Below are positions 1-7,440 of a DNA stretch of 41,915 nucleotides, one piece after another; the first letter of the stretch is position 1; every line of letters begins with the position of its first letter. This DNA is from Deltaproteobacteria bacterium PRO3 (GTDB lineage: Bacteria > UBA10199 > DSSB01), in contig SZOV01000057.1 in NCBI GenBank assembly GCA_030263375.1, forward strand, positions 1 through 41,915, in the 5' to 3' direction. The position numbers and the translations under genes are program-made. The notes beneath the pieces were generated by a model. That model saw only the letters and a program-made list of their open reading frames with translations. It was not told where the DNA came from and did no database searches.

Positions 1-930
1 GCCGACGCCCGGCTGGCCGTGGAGCAGGGCCAGGCCGTGCCGACCCTCCGCGCGGAGGGCGGCGAAGAAGCGATCGAAGGCGGCGCGGCTCTCCCGCACG
101 CCGAACATCTCGAAGGAGTGGAAGGACTCGGACTCGCCGGGCTCCTCGGGCTCGAGGCCGCTCTCTTCGAGGGCGGCCAAGGCGTCGCGCGCCGTCTTGA
201 GGCGCCGCGCAAGCTCGGGCTCGATCAGGCGCTCGAGGACGCGGGCGGTCCGGCGCGGGATATTCCGGCCGGCGGCGGCGAGGGGCTTGACGTCGGGGGA
301 GAAGAGCTGTTGCAGGTTCTTCGCGCCGGCACGCGGGTGCGAGCCGCTGAGGGCCTGGTAGAAGATGGTGCCCAGGGCGAAGAGGTCGCTAGCCGGGAGC
401 CGCTCGCCGTTGACCACCTCGGGGGCGAGATAGGGCAGGGAGCCGGCGGCTCGCTTGCCGCCCTCGAGGTTGCGGGTCAAGGTGGCCAGCCCGAAGTCGA
501 CCAGCTTGGTGTGGCCCTCGCGGTCGACGAGGATGTTGGCGGGTTTCAAGTCGCCGTGGAGGATGCCTTGGGTGTGCAGGTAGTCGAGGGCCTCGAGGCA
601 CTCGCGGAACCAATCGAGGATTTGCTGGGGCCCGGCCTGCTTAGCCGCTTCGAGAATGGGGAGGCCGTCGACGTATTCCATCCAGAAGCAGGGTGAGCCT
701 TCAATCCCGGCGACGCCTTCGCCGGATTTGCTGAAGCCCTCGATGGAGACGAGGCGAGGGTGCTGGAGCTTGGAGAGGATGCCCACCTCAGACTCGAACA
801 TGGGGAGCAGCGCGGGCGAGTCGGCCTTCAGGACCTTGAGGGCGTAGGTCTTGCCCCCAGGTCCGTGGGCCAGGTGGACAGCACCCATGGAACCCGTTCC
901 CAAAATGCGATCGGGAACAATTTCGGACAT
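1..930 (-). CDS. Ser/Thr protein kinase, C-terminus cut by window edge
   Basis: Reading the minus strand from the ATG at 930 gives 310 codons with no stop before the window edge. Visible kinase motifs are a glycine loop (GTGSMGAV), the ATP lysine in YALKVLK near residue 30, the catalytic loop HGDLKPAN near residue 126, DFG near residue 144, and APE in the activation segment. The domain is a eukaryote-type (Hanks) kinase expected to phosphorylate Ser/Thr in partner proteins. After the kinase domain an acidic linker leads to ALLHGQPGVG at the very edge, which looks like the start of a Walker A loop, so the full protein is probably a kinase fused to an AAA/STAND-like ATPase. There is no good ribosome site before the ATG. 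A terminator-like hairpin at 985-1016 separates it from the genes upstream. Confidence 0.85.
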   Translation of the reverse strand, partial: MSEIVPDRILGTGSMGAVHLAHGPGGKTYALKVLKADSPALLPMFESEVGILSKLQHPRLVSIEGFSKSGEGVAGIEGSPCFWMEYVDGLPILEAAKQAGPQQILDWFRECLEALDYLHTQGILHGDLKPANILVDREGHTKLVDFGLATLTRNLEGGKRAAGSLPYLAPEVVNGERLPASDLFALGTIFYQALSGSHPRAGAKNLQQLFSPDVKPLAAAGRNIPRRTARVLERLIEPELARRLKTARDALAALEESGLEPEEPGESESFHSFEMFGVRESRAAFDRFFAALRAEGRHGLALLHGQPGVG

Positions 931-984
931 ATTGCGATTTTATGGCTGTGTAATAGGAGAGTCAAACATTCCTATTTTGCGACT

Positions 985-1016
985 AGAAAAACAAAGGCCC
1001 TACTTGCGTAGGGCCT
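985..1016 (-). terminator. Intrinsic terminator for the 1254-2938 operon
   Basis: A perfect 9-bp stem (AGGCCCTAC / GTAGGGCCT, 995-1016, loop TTGC) is followed on the minus strand by TTTGTTTTTC. It sits about 240 bp after the HTTM-like gene and before the kinase, so it would stop minus-strand transcripts from the membrane operon. Confidence 0.75.
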
Positions 1017-1141
1017 CTGCTGAAGGGTTGGGGCTATTTATTTTCTATTGATTTATATAAGCAAAGGCGGTGCCAATGGGCCTATTTTCAAACGGATAAA
1101 TAAGTATATGAAAATACTTGGGATATTTAAGTCTGATTGAG

Positions 1142-1168
1142 GTCCATTAGTAGAAATTATTAATGGAC
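1142..1168. repeat. Inverted repeat in a non-coding AT-rich stretch
   Basis: Arms GTCCATTA and TAATGGAC are separated by 11 bases and followed on the plus strand by GTGGTTTTT. The whole 1017-1253 stretch is AT-rich with no convincing gene. The hairpin could be a weak plus-strand terminator or a remnant; nothing else is recognisable there. Confidence 0.4.
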
Positions 1169-1253
1169 GTGGTTTTTCGAGAATAGATAGAGCCTATTAT
1201 GTGTACTTTTAGTACTCACTTAAGCCCCATAGTAAACCCGCAAATTAAGGAAA

Positions 1254-2432
1254 TCATCTCCTGGAGTGAGAGATTAATTTCAAGGTGAGAAGGATGGAAA
1301 GGAGTTCCTTTAAATCGGACTGTTCCGTCTCGGGGACGCTGGAAAAAAGCTCTCCGGCCGGGAAGCCTTGGTCGCTTGCCAATAGGTCTTGAAATTGGGG
1401 GATCCAGCCTGACTTGACGTAAAGTGAGAGTGGTACCGAGGGAAAGACCAAGCGCCAAGAGTTTCCTTCTTGCTCCAGGCGCCGCTGAGCGGCTCGCGCG
1501 GTCCATGAAATTTTGGGGATTCGACTTTTTTTCTGCAAACGCCTCATCCGGCGCCGGGCCATTTTTCCGAGGAGGTGGGCGATTCCCGCAAAGACGGCGA
1601 CGGCCAAGGCGAGCGCAAGAAGGAATATCCGAAGTTCGACATCCTCGACGGCGACCAGTGCCATGAGCAGCAGGATTTGTCCGAAGCTGGGAACGGGCAC
1701 CAGCAGGTAGGTGGTGATCACAAAGACTCCCAATGCGACTGTTCTCCAAAGATCGAGATGCGGCAATGGCAGCAGGAACAGAATCGCCACCAAGGACTCG
1801 ATGGCGACGGTCCACCATGCCATGGTCCATGCGACGCATCGCAATCGCTTGGGCACCGGGGCCTGGGCCGTCGTCGTCTCACCGCCGACCAGCTTCCTCC
1901 TGGCCTCCATATGTTTTATCTGAATATCCGGGGTGAGCCCGGCGGCTCCCGAGGCGATGGGTAAGAAGCGGCGCTCAAAGCACAATCGGTCGACGAAAAA
2001 TCCTCCCTCGCGGTAGTTCCGGCTCCATACTTTCCATAAGACGGCGAGCAAAAAGCAAAGGCCGATCAGGAGACGGGCATCCAGCGCCAAATACCGGGCT
2101 CCTTCCGGGTCGCCGGCCATGAGCGCGAGGGCCATCGAAAGGCACCAGTACCCTTCAAGGTAACGGTGATTGTCCGCGACCGCATAGGCCAGATAGATCC
2201 ACGAAAAATGCACGAGCGTCAGGAAGAACCAAAAACTCGGGGCCCCGGCGACCTTCGGCAGCAGCAGGGCCGTCATCAGCGACACGAGGTAAACCTTGCC
2301 GAGGAGGTAGGCGAAGCTCCCCGCGGGCTCGTACTGGCGCCAGGGGCGCACGGCCAATAGGAACAGTGCGGTGAGTCGCGGCGCCCATTCCAGGGAAGGG
2401 GCGGAGAGCAGGTCGTGCAATTCTGCCGTCAT
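1254..2432 (-). CDS. HTTM-like polytopic membrane protein with C-terminal soluble tail
   Basis: 392 residues. The first roughly 285 are strongly hydrophobic, with several membrane segments (for example FLLAVRPW, SLMTALLLP, FWFFLTLVHFSWIYLAYAV, LLIGLCFLLAVLW) and conserved-looking polar turns such as HRYLEGYW. This resembles the HTTM family, related to vitamin K-dependent gamma-carboxylase, but I cannot confirm it. The last 80 or so residues are soluble and charged. The ATG overlaps the stop of the upstream gene in an ATGA arrangement, so the two are translationally coupled and probably work together in the membrane. Transcription likely ends at the hairpin 985-1016. The family call is moderate; membrane location is confident. 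Confidence 0.75.
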   Translation of the reverse strand: MTAELHDLLSAPSLEWAPRLTALFLLAVRPWRQYEPAGSFAYLLGKVYLVSLMTALLLPKVAGAPSFWFFLTLVHFSWIYLAYAVADNHRYLEGYWCLSMALALMAGDPEGARYLALDARLLIGLCFLLAVLWKVWSRNYREGGFFVDRLCFERRFLPIASGAAGLTPDIQIKHMEARRKLVGGETTTAQAPVPKRLRCVAWTMAWWTVAIESLVAILFLLPLPHLDLWRTVALGVFVITTYLLVPVPSFGQILLLMALVAVEDVELRIFLLALALAVAVFAGIAHLLGKMARRRMRRLQKKSRIPKISWTARAAQRRLEQEGNSWRLVFPSVPLSLYVKSGWIPQFQDLLASDQGFPAGELFSSVPETEQSDLKELLSILLTLKLISHSRR

Positions 2433-2938
2433 TGGGACGCTCGCTGCGTCTCGTTCGGCAGATCGAGACGAAAGGTTTTAAAGTCCTTCGCGGAGTAACG
2501 GCCGGTCCGGATATCGAATTCGACGCGTCGATAGCGCACGATGACTTCGGTTATCCTCATGGGGGTGCTTTCCTGGGGACCGAGCGGGGCGTGGGCGAAA
2601 TTACCGCAGCGTTTCCATTCCATTTCGTTTACTGCTCTCGCCCATTCGAGCGAATTTTTCTCGGTTGGGACGGCGGCGGCTTTTTGCAGCAGGGGATTTT
2701 CCCCTTGGCCGACGATTCGGAGCCGGGTCACACCGCCCTGGGTTTCTCGAACCGTGATTTCGGTGACCGGGGCGCCTTGGCTTATCTCGGAGAACATGGA
2801 GAAGCTGCCGCCTTTCCAAGGGGTTTGGCCGAGGCGGTATATGCGTAGGCGGTGATGAATTGCGACCGCTACCAGCAAGATGAGAGGGATTAACCACATT
2901 CCCGCAATTTTTTCATAACTGTCCCTTTCCGTAAACAT
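2429..2938 (-). CDS. Single-pass membrane protein, partner of the HTTM-like protein
   Basis: 169 residues with one N-terminal membrane segment (MWLIPLILLVAVAIHHR) and a soluble remainder. The stretch PWKGGSFSMFSEI just after the anchor resembles a motif I associate with small proteins beside HTTM-domain genes. The remaining part looks like a beta-rich extracytoplasmic domain. Its stop overlaps the next start by 4 bases (ATGA). The start codon at 2938 is preceded by a weak GAGAG. It is divergent from the 3012 gene, with about 70 bp between them to hold both promoters. Function unknown. Confidence 0.7.
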   Translation of the reverse strand: MFTERDSYEKIAGMWLIPLILLVAVAIHHRLRIYRLGQTPWKGGSFSMFSEISQGAPVTEITVRETQGGVTRLRIVGQGENPLLQKAAAVPTEKNSLEWARAVNEMEWKRCGNFAHAPLGPQESTPMRITEVIVRYRRVEFDIRTGRYSAKDFKTFRLDLPNETQRASQ

Positions 2939-3011
2939 ATACTCTCAAGCCAATTCTTTCCTGGTTTTATGCTATCGGGAAGTGCGATCCTGTTGGAGGG
3001 TTCGATTCTTC

Positions 3012-4295
3012 ATGAGACGCAAAGAGACATTCGACGGTCTAAAGCCCGAGCTGCGGCGGACTCTCGCTAGGTATCTCATCGAAGCCCGCCGCAAGGACCG
3101 GGGTCAATCGAGCATCAAGGGTTGGAGATCCCAATCCCGCGGCATCAGGGAGTATTTTTTTTGCCTTGGTATCTTGCCGACTTACCTGGAGGCTTGGATT
3201 GAAAGGAGGGTGGAGGTTGGAGAGGTGGCGCTGTTCGAGGCCGGGATGGGGCGTGGATTTTTTTGTCGTGAGTTACTGCACAGGTTTGCGGGACGGCTGC
3301 GCGCGGAGGGGATGAGGTTGACTTTCTATGACGGGCTTAAAGAGATAAAAGGCTTGCGTCAGCGAGTAGGAATCCTCGAGTCTTTCCTGCCGGAAGGCAA
3401 TTTTGACCTCGGAATATCCGCCAGAGGGGCCTTTGTTTATAGCGTGCAGTCATTCGCGGCTGTTGAGGTGTTTTTGAATTCGCTTAGGCCGGGCAGTATT
3501 GCATACGTGGACGACGCGAAACTGCTGCTTCCAAAACCGTGGTTTCGGGAATATCTTTCCGGATTGGGAATCCATGTCGAGGTGACTCGTTATGAACGCG
3601 GCGGACCCTATGCCTATAAATTCATAAAAATGGAGAATCTGCCGTTGGACCTTTCATCCTTGTCGCGGCGTTATGTCGATCGACTCAACGCCGAATCGAA
3701 GTTTATTCTGCGTTGGGGCTTCGACCGCACGCCGGCTGGATCTCCCATCTCAGACCTGTTCTCATCTCTTTATGAACATGAGCATTATAAGGACTTATTG
3801 CCCGGTGGGATTGCAAAATCTGCGGCGTCTCGAGGTGCCGCCGGGGACGGGGGGCGAAATCGAAGCCTAGAGACGACGGAAATCCTTGGCGTCACGTTCA
3901 TTAACGACGCTCATTCCCAATCCGTCCAGGACTTGCGAGAAGCCCTTGCGACATGGGAAGGGCGTCGAGTTTTTTGGATTGCCGGCGGCGCTCAGGCGTC
4001 CGAGTTGGAAAAATTGGCGAGAAGCGCACTTCCCCTAGCGGGCGCCTTCTTCTTCGGCGAAGGGCGTCGCGAGTTGGCCGCCGCCTGGCGGCATCTTGCC
4101 GTCTGCTTGACCGGGCAAGAATTGAAGGACGCCGTGGAAAAGTCCTATCACGTGGCCCGGCCCGGGGATGTGGTGTTGTTTTCGCCGGCCCTCGCTCCCG
4201 ATCCTGAAGTCCACGGGTCTTGCGAAAATCGCGAGGCGGATTTTCGGCGATGCGTGGGGGAATTGGGCGAGATGTCCCGCTGGAAGAGTCCTTAG
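3012..4295 (+). CDS. Methyltransferase-like domain fused to a Mur-ligase C-terminal domain
   Basis: 427 residues. I chose the ATG at 3012 because GGAGGG lies at 2995-3000; an in-frame GTG at 2982 has no ribosome site. Residues about 60-210 look like a class I SAM-binding fold: glycine motif FEAGMGRGFF near residue 75, an acidic strand end LTFYDG, then NFDLGISARGAFVYS and LRPGSIAYVDD. From about residue 285 the sequence changes to a Mur ligase domain 3 pattern: ILGVTFINDAHSQSV, VFWIAGGAQ, DVVLFSPALAPDPEVH, then an Arg/Phe helix. The same C-terminal pattern occurs in the MurD-like gene at 6028, but here the ATP-binding central domain is absent. It therefore cannot be a complete ligase. It may bind or modify a substrate shared with the nearby MurD-like enzyme. 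It converges on, and overlaps by 4 bp, the kinase gene. Confidence 0.8.
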   Translation: MRRKETFDGLKPELRRTLARYLIEARRKDRGQSSIKGWRSQSRGIREYFFCLGILPTYLEAWIERRVEVGEVALFEAGMGRGFFCRELLHRFAGRLRAEGMRLTFYDGLKEIKGLRQRVGILESFLPEGNFDLGISARGAFVYSVQSFAAVEVFLNSLRPGSIAYVDDAKLLLPKPWFREYLSGLGIHVEVTRYERGGPYAYKFIKMENLPLDLSSLSRRYVDRLNAESKFILRWGFDRTPAGSPISDLFSSLYEHEHYKDLLPGGIAKSAASRGAAGDGGRNRSLETTEILGVTFINDAHSQSVQDLREALATWEGRRVFWIAGGAQASELEKLARSALPLAGAFFFGEGRRELAAAWRHLAVCLTGQELKDAVEKSYHVARPGDVVLFSPALAPDPEVHGSCENREADFRRCVGELGEMSRWKSP

Positions 4296-5983
4296 GACTG
4301 CGATGGCGGGCGGCCCGCAAAGATCCTCTCGCTTTCTAGGACGAGCCAACCCCCGAAATCGCGCAGCAAGGGCAATATTTCCTCCTTCGTGGTGGGAAGA
4401 TTGAGGGCCAAGTGCAGGACTCGCCGCATGTCGGGCTCCCGTTCGGGATAGTATTTCGAAAAAACTTGGTAGCAGGGGTAAAGATCCCGGGTATAGGCCT
4501 TTTCCTTCTCGATATTGATGGCGAAGCCCAGGCGAAGGATGCGGCGAAGGGCGTAATTCGACCAGACTTCGATCCGTTCGGTATCTTGGGCGCCCTCGAT
4601 CTTCGCCAGGCACTCGTTGAGCACCTCCCGCAGGTTTCCGCTGTAAAAGAAGGCGACCTTGAGCGTAGGTTTGAAGTGACCGATGCGTTCGGCCAAGTCG
4701 GGGCCGTGAATGCAAGTCGCCAGCACTTTGATTATGAAGCGATAAGAGTAATGCGATATTCCGCGGAACAGATCGTCGAGGTGGATGAATTGGATATCGA
4801 GGCCTTTGGCGAAGGGGTATTTGTCCATGAAACGCCGGTAGTATTGCGGCGCCCATTCCGTCGGGATCTTATCCTTAGGGCCTTGGCACACGGCGAAGGT
4901 GTCGATGTCGGAGATTCCCTGAATCCCCTTGCCGCGGGCCACGCTGCCCCGCAGGTAAACGCTGTGCAAGGCGGGGCCGAGATGCTCCAGGTAAGTGCGG
5001 CGGACGTCTTCGACGGCCTCCTTCCAAGGCGAGACCAGCTTTTCTTTGTCCGAGTCGTTGACGAGGTATCCCTCGGCGTCCATTTCCAAAAATCGCCCCA
5101 TCGGCTTGATCTCGATCACGGGACGTTGCAGCTTTCGAACCCAGGCCGCGAGCGTCGAGGGACTCATAGGCGGATTCGCGGATCTCAAGAATTCCTCCAG
5201 GACAGTCCGCAGCTCCGAGGCGGAGTGGAAGCGATCCTCGGCGTCCTGTTTTAGGGCACGGGTCAGGATCTTCTTCAGGGCTGCGGGAAGATCTTCCCGA
5301 AAGGTGGATTCCTCGATGCGGGTCTCCCTCATCTTGACATAGGTCTCGAATTTTCCGGCCTTCTCGAAGAGGTGTCTGCCGTGGGTCATTTCGAAAAGGA
5401 TATGACCGGTGGCGTATAAATCGGAGTAGGGGGTGATGATATCGTCATGGAGGCGCTCCAAAGGCATGAAGCGGAAGGTGGCGCCATGGAGCCCGAGGTC
5501 GATGATCTTGACCTGTCCATGGACATCCACCATGACGTTCTCGGTCTTGACGTCGCCGTGGACGACGGGTCTGCCGTCCTTCAGGGTCAGGCCGTGAAGG
5601 ACTTCCAAGGCGCGGCAGATTTCCAGGGTGATGAAGGCCGACAGTTCAGGAGAAAGGCACCCCCCTTTCTTTTGCACCATGTGGAATAGAGACAGCCCCT
5701 CAATATATTCCATTTCGATGTAATGGCAATCGTCGATGATGCCGCTCTGCAGGAGGCGCGGGAAATAAGGGGAACCGTTCAACCGGCTGAGGATCGCCGC
5801 CTCCTGGTCGAGGACCTCATAGACCTCTCGGTCATAGCGATAGTGGCGCAGATTGCGTTTTAAACAAGAACGAATCCCAGCTTCCTTCTCGACTAAAAAG
5901 ATCTCGGAATAGGCGCCGGAACCCACCGTGCGAAGCAGCCAGTAGGGGCCGAAGCTTTCGGCAAAAGGCTCGGAAGGGGACAT
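4292..5983 (-). CDS. Protein kinase fused to Pol-beta-type nucleotidyltransferase
   Basis: 563 residues. Residues about 12-275 are a Hanks-type kinase: glycine loop VGSGAYSE, a candidate ATP lysine in SCLKRN near 42, catalytic loop HGDVKTENV near 144, and IDLG in place of DFG near 163 (metal Asp kept). Residues about 320-480 carry a nucleotidyltransferase signature, LRGSVARGKG followed by SDID near 343-360, with a later acidic strand LDIQFIH that could supply the third carboxylate. A helical C-terminal tail follows. Such domains transfer NMP to proteins, RNA or small molecules, and some act as antitoxin-like AMPylators. The substrate here is unknown. The gene is divergent from the MurD-like gene with only about 45 bp between starts, and convergent with the methyltransferase-Mur fusion. 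No clear ribosome site before the ATG. Confidence 0.85.
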   Translation of the reverse strand: MSPSEPFAESFGPYWLLRTVGSGAYSEIFLVEKEAGIRSCLKRNLRHYRYDREVYEVLDQEAAILSRLNGSPYFPRLLQSGIIDDCHYIEMEYIEGLSLFHMVQKKGGCLSPELSAFITLEICRALEVLHGLTLKDGRPVVHGDVKTENVMVDVHGQVKIIDLGLHGATFRFMPLERLHDDIITPYSDLYATGHILFEMTHGRHLFEKAGKFETYVKMRETRIEESTFREDLPAALKKILTRALKQDAEDRFHSASELRTVLEEFLRSANPPMSPSTLAAWVRKLQRPVIEIKPMGRFLEMDAEGYLVNDSDKEKLVSPWKEAVEDVRRTYLEHLGPALHSVYLRGSVARGKGIQGISDIDTFAVCQGPKDKIPTEWAPQYYRRFMDKYPFAKGLDIQFIHLDDLFRGISHYSYRFIIKVLATCIHGPDLAERIGHFKPTLKVAFFYSGNLREVLNECLAKIEGAQDTERIEVWSNYALRRILRLGFAINIEKEKAYTRDLYPCYQVFSKYYPEREPDMRRVLHLALNLPTTKEEILPLLRDFGGWLVLESERIFAGRPPSQS

Positions 5984-6027
5984 ATTGGCGATACCGCTTG
6001 TATTTATTAGTAATATTATTAATTATA
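5984..6027. promoter_or_regulatory. Short AT-rich divergent promoter region
   Basis: Only about 44 bp separate the divergent starts at 5983 and 6028. The segment is nearly all A/T near 6001-6027 and contains ATTATAAT (6022-6029), which reads as a TATAAT-like -10 on both strands. Neither start has a Shine-Dalgarno sequence, so leaderless or very short leaders are possible. No firm -35 boxes can be assigned. Confidence 0.4.
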
Positions 6028-7437
6028 ATGCCTATGATCCAGCTCCGAAATAAAAAAGTGGGTGTCATCGGGCTCGGGCTGGCCGGCATTGCAACCCTCA
6101 AATTTCTGCACAAGCAGGGAGCCAAGGCCAAGGGATTCGGATTCGCCGTCCCGGCAGATTTGGCTCGAGCCGAGAAGGTCCTCAAGGGCACCGGTATCGA
6201 TCTTGTCGTCGACGAGGCGCGCGGCTCCGAATTACTGGATTCCGACTTGGTTGTGTCGACGACGGGAGGGAAGCTGTTTGATCCCTTCGTCGAGGCGGCC
6301 AAGGCGCGGCGTGTCCCGGTATTGTCGGATTTAGAACTGGCCTGTCATTTTTATAAGGCACCCATCATCGCGGTGACCGGAACCAACGGCAAGTCGAGCG
6401 TCATGTCGATGTTGAAAACGCTGTTTGAGGCTGCGGGGAAAAGGCTCAAGTTGGCGGGTGGGGATTATTCGCATTTTTTTGAGGATATCTCGCCCGTTCC
6501 GGATTACCACCTGTTGGAGCTGAGTAGCACGCGGTTGCAAAAAACGACGCATTTCAAACCGCACGTCGCGATTTTCCTCAACCTTTATCCCGGTCACGGG
6601 GAGCGCTACGAGACTTTTCAAGAGTACGGCCTGGCGAAATCCAGGATCTTCGCCGAGCAAGGCCCCGAGGACGCGCTGATTTACCAATATTCGCACGATA
6701 TCGTGGACCTGATTCGACAGGTCGGAACTCAGGCTCGACGGTTTCGATTTTCCCTGGAGCGGGAGGTTCGCCACGGGGCATTCTATTCCGAAGCCGACAG
6801 AGAGATTGTTTATAGATACGGGGAAGGAAATGAATCCCGGTTTTCGCTGAAAAACTACCCGCTGGAGGGCCTGCATTACGTCGAAAATTTAATGGCGGTA
6901 ATCTGCGCCGCGAAGTTTTTGAAAATCCCGGACGATACTATTCGGGCGACCATTCCTTCGATGCGGCCCATGCCGCGTCGCCTGGAGTTATTCCACAAGG
7001 CCGAGGGGGTGAAATTCTACGACGACTCCAGGTCAGTGAACGTGGCGGCGACCCTGCAGGCCCTGTCCGCTTTTCCGGACCGCAGCGTCATCTTGATCGC
7101 CGGGGGTGATTTCCTTCGGCAGCAATTTTACAAGGCGCTGCGTCCGATGTTGGAGACCAAGGTGCGTTGCCTGATTATCTTCGGCCAATACCGCGATAAA
7201 TTTTTCAAGTTATGGAAGGATACCACCGAAATTTTTACGGTTGTGGATTTGGAGGAGGCTGTGAAAATCGCCATCAACAGCGCCGAAAAGGGCAACAACG
7301 TGCTCTTCTCACCCGCCGCCAAGGCGGACCGGACGGTCCACGCCGGGGATCGCAAGCGGAGCGACGTCTTCCGTGAAACGGTCCTCAAGAACATAGGAAT
7401 TCTTCAGACCCGCCGGGCTCTCAATTTTCGCGTATAA
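6028..7437 (+). CDS. MurD-like ligase (Mur ligase family)
   Basis: 469 residues, slightly longer than typical MurD. The N-terminal domain begins with a Rossmann glycine motif (GVIGLGLAG). The ATP loop TGTNGKSS is at about 117-124. The central domain has LLELSSTRL and NLYPGHGERY, matching the MurD LELSSFQLE and DHxDRY positions with the His kept but the preceding Asp replaced by Gly. LAKSRIF keeps the lysine that is carbamylated in MurD. The C-terminal domain has KFYDDSRSVN, ILIAGG and VLFSPAAKADRTVH. Mur ligases join an amino acid to a UDP-sugar or similar carboxylate using ATP. The Asp-to-Gly change, the setting far from other mur genes, and the shared C-terminal domain with the 3012 gene leave open a paralogue with a different substrate. 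I chose ATG 6028 over a TTG at 5998; ATG 6034 is also possible. Confidence 0.85.
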   Translation: MPMIQLRNKKVGVIGLGLAGIATLKFLHKQGAKAKGFGFAVPADLARAEKVLKGTGIDLVVDEARGSELLDSDLVVSTTGGKLFDPFVEAAKARRVPVLSDLELACHFYKAPIIAVTGTNGKSSVMSMLKTLFEAAGKRLKLAGGDYSHFFEDISPVPDYHLLELSSTRLQKTTHFKPHVAIFLNLYPGHGERYETFQEYGLAKSRIFAEQGPEDALIYQYSHDIVDLIRQVGTQARRFRFSLEREVRHGAFYSEADREIVYRYGEGNESRFSLKNYPLEGLHYVENLMAVICAAKFLKIPDDTIRATIPSMRPMPRRLELFHKAEGVKFYDDSRSVNVAATLQALSAFPDRSVILIAGGDFLRQQFYKALRPMLETKVRCLIIFGQYRDKFFKLWKDTTEIFTVVDLEEAVKIAINSAEKGNNVLFSPAAKADRTVHAGDRKRSDVFRETVLKNIGILQTRRALNFRV

Positions 7438-7440
7438 GCC

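Noticed and set aside
19-696. Plus-strand open frame of 225 codons over the first kinase
   Set aside because: It is antisense to clear kinase motifs and is a GC-rich shadow without a ribosome site.
6028-7437. Calling the gene murD outright
   Set aside because: The Asp before the conserved His is Gly, other mur genes are absent here, and the context is unusual; I kept the call at MurD-like.
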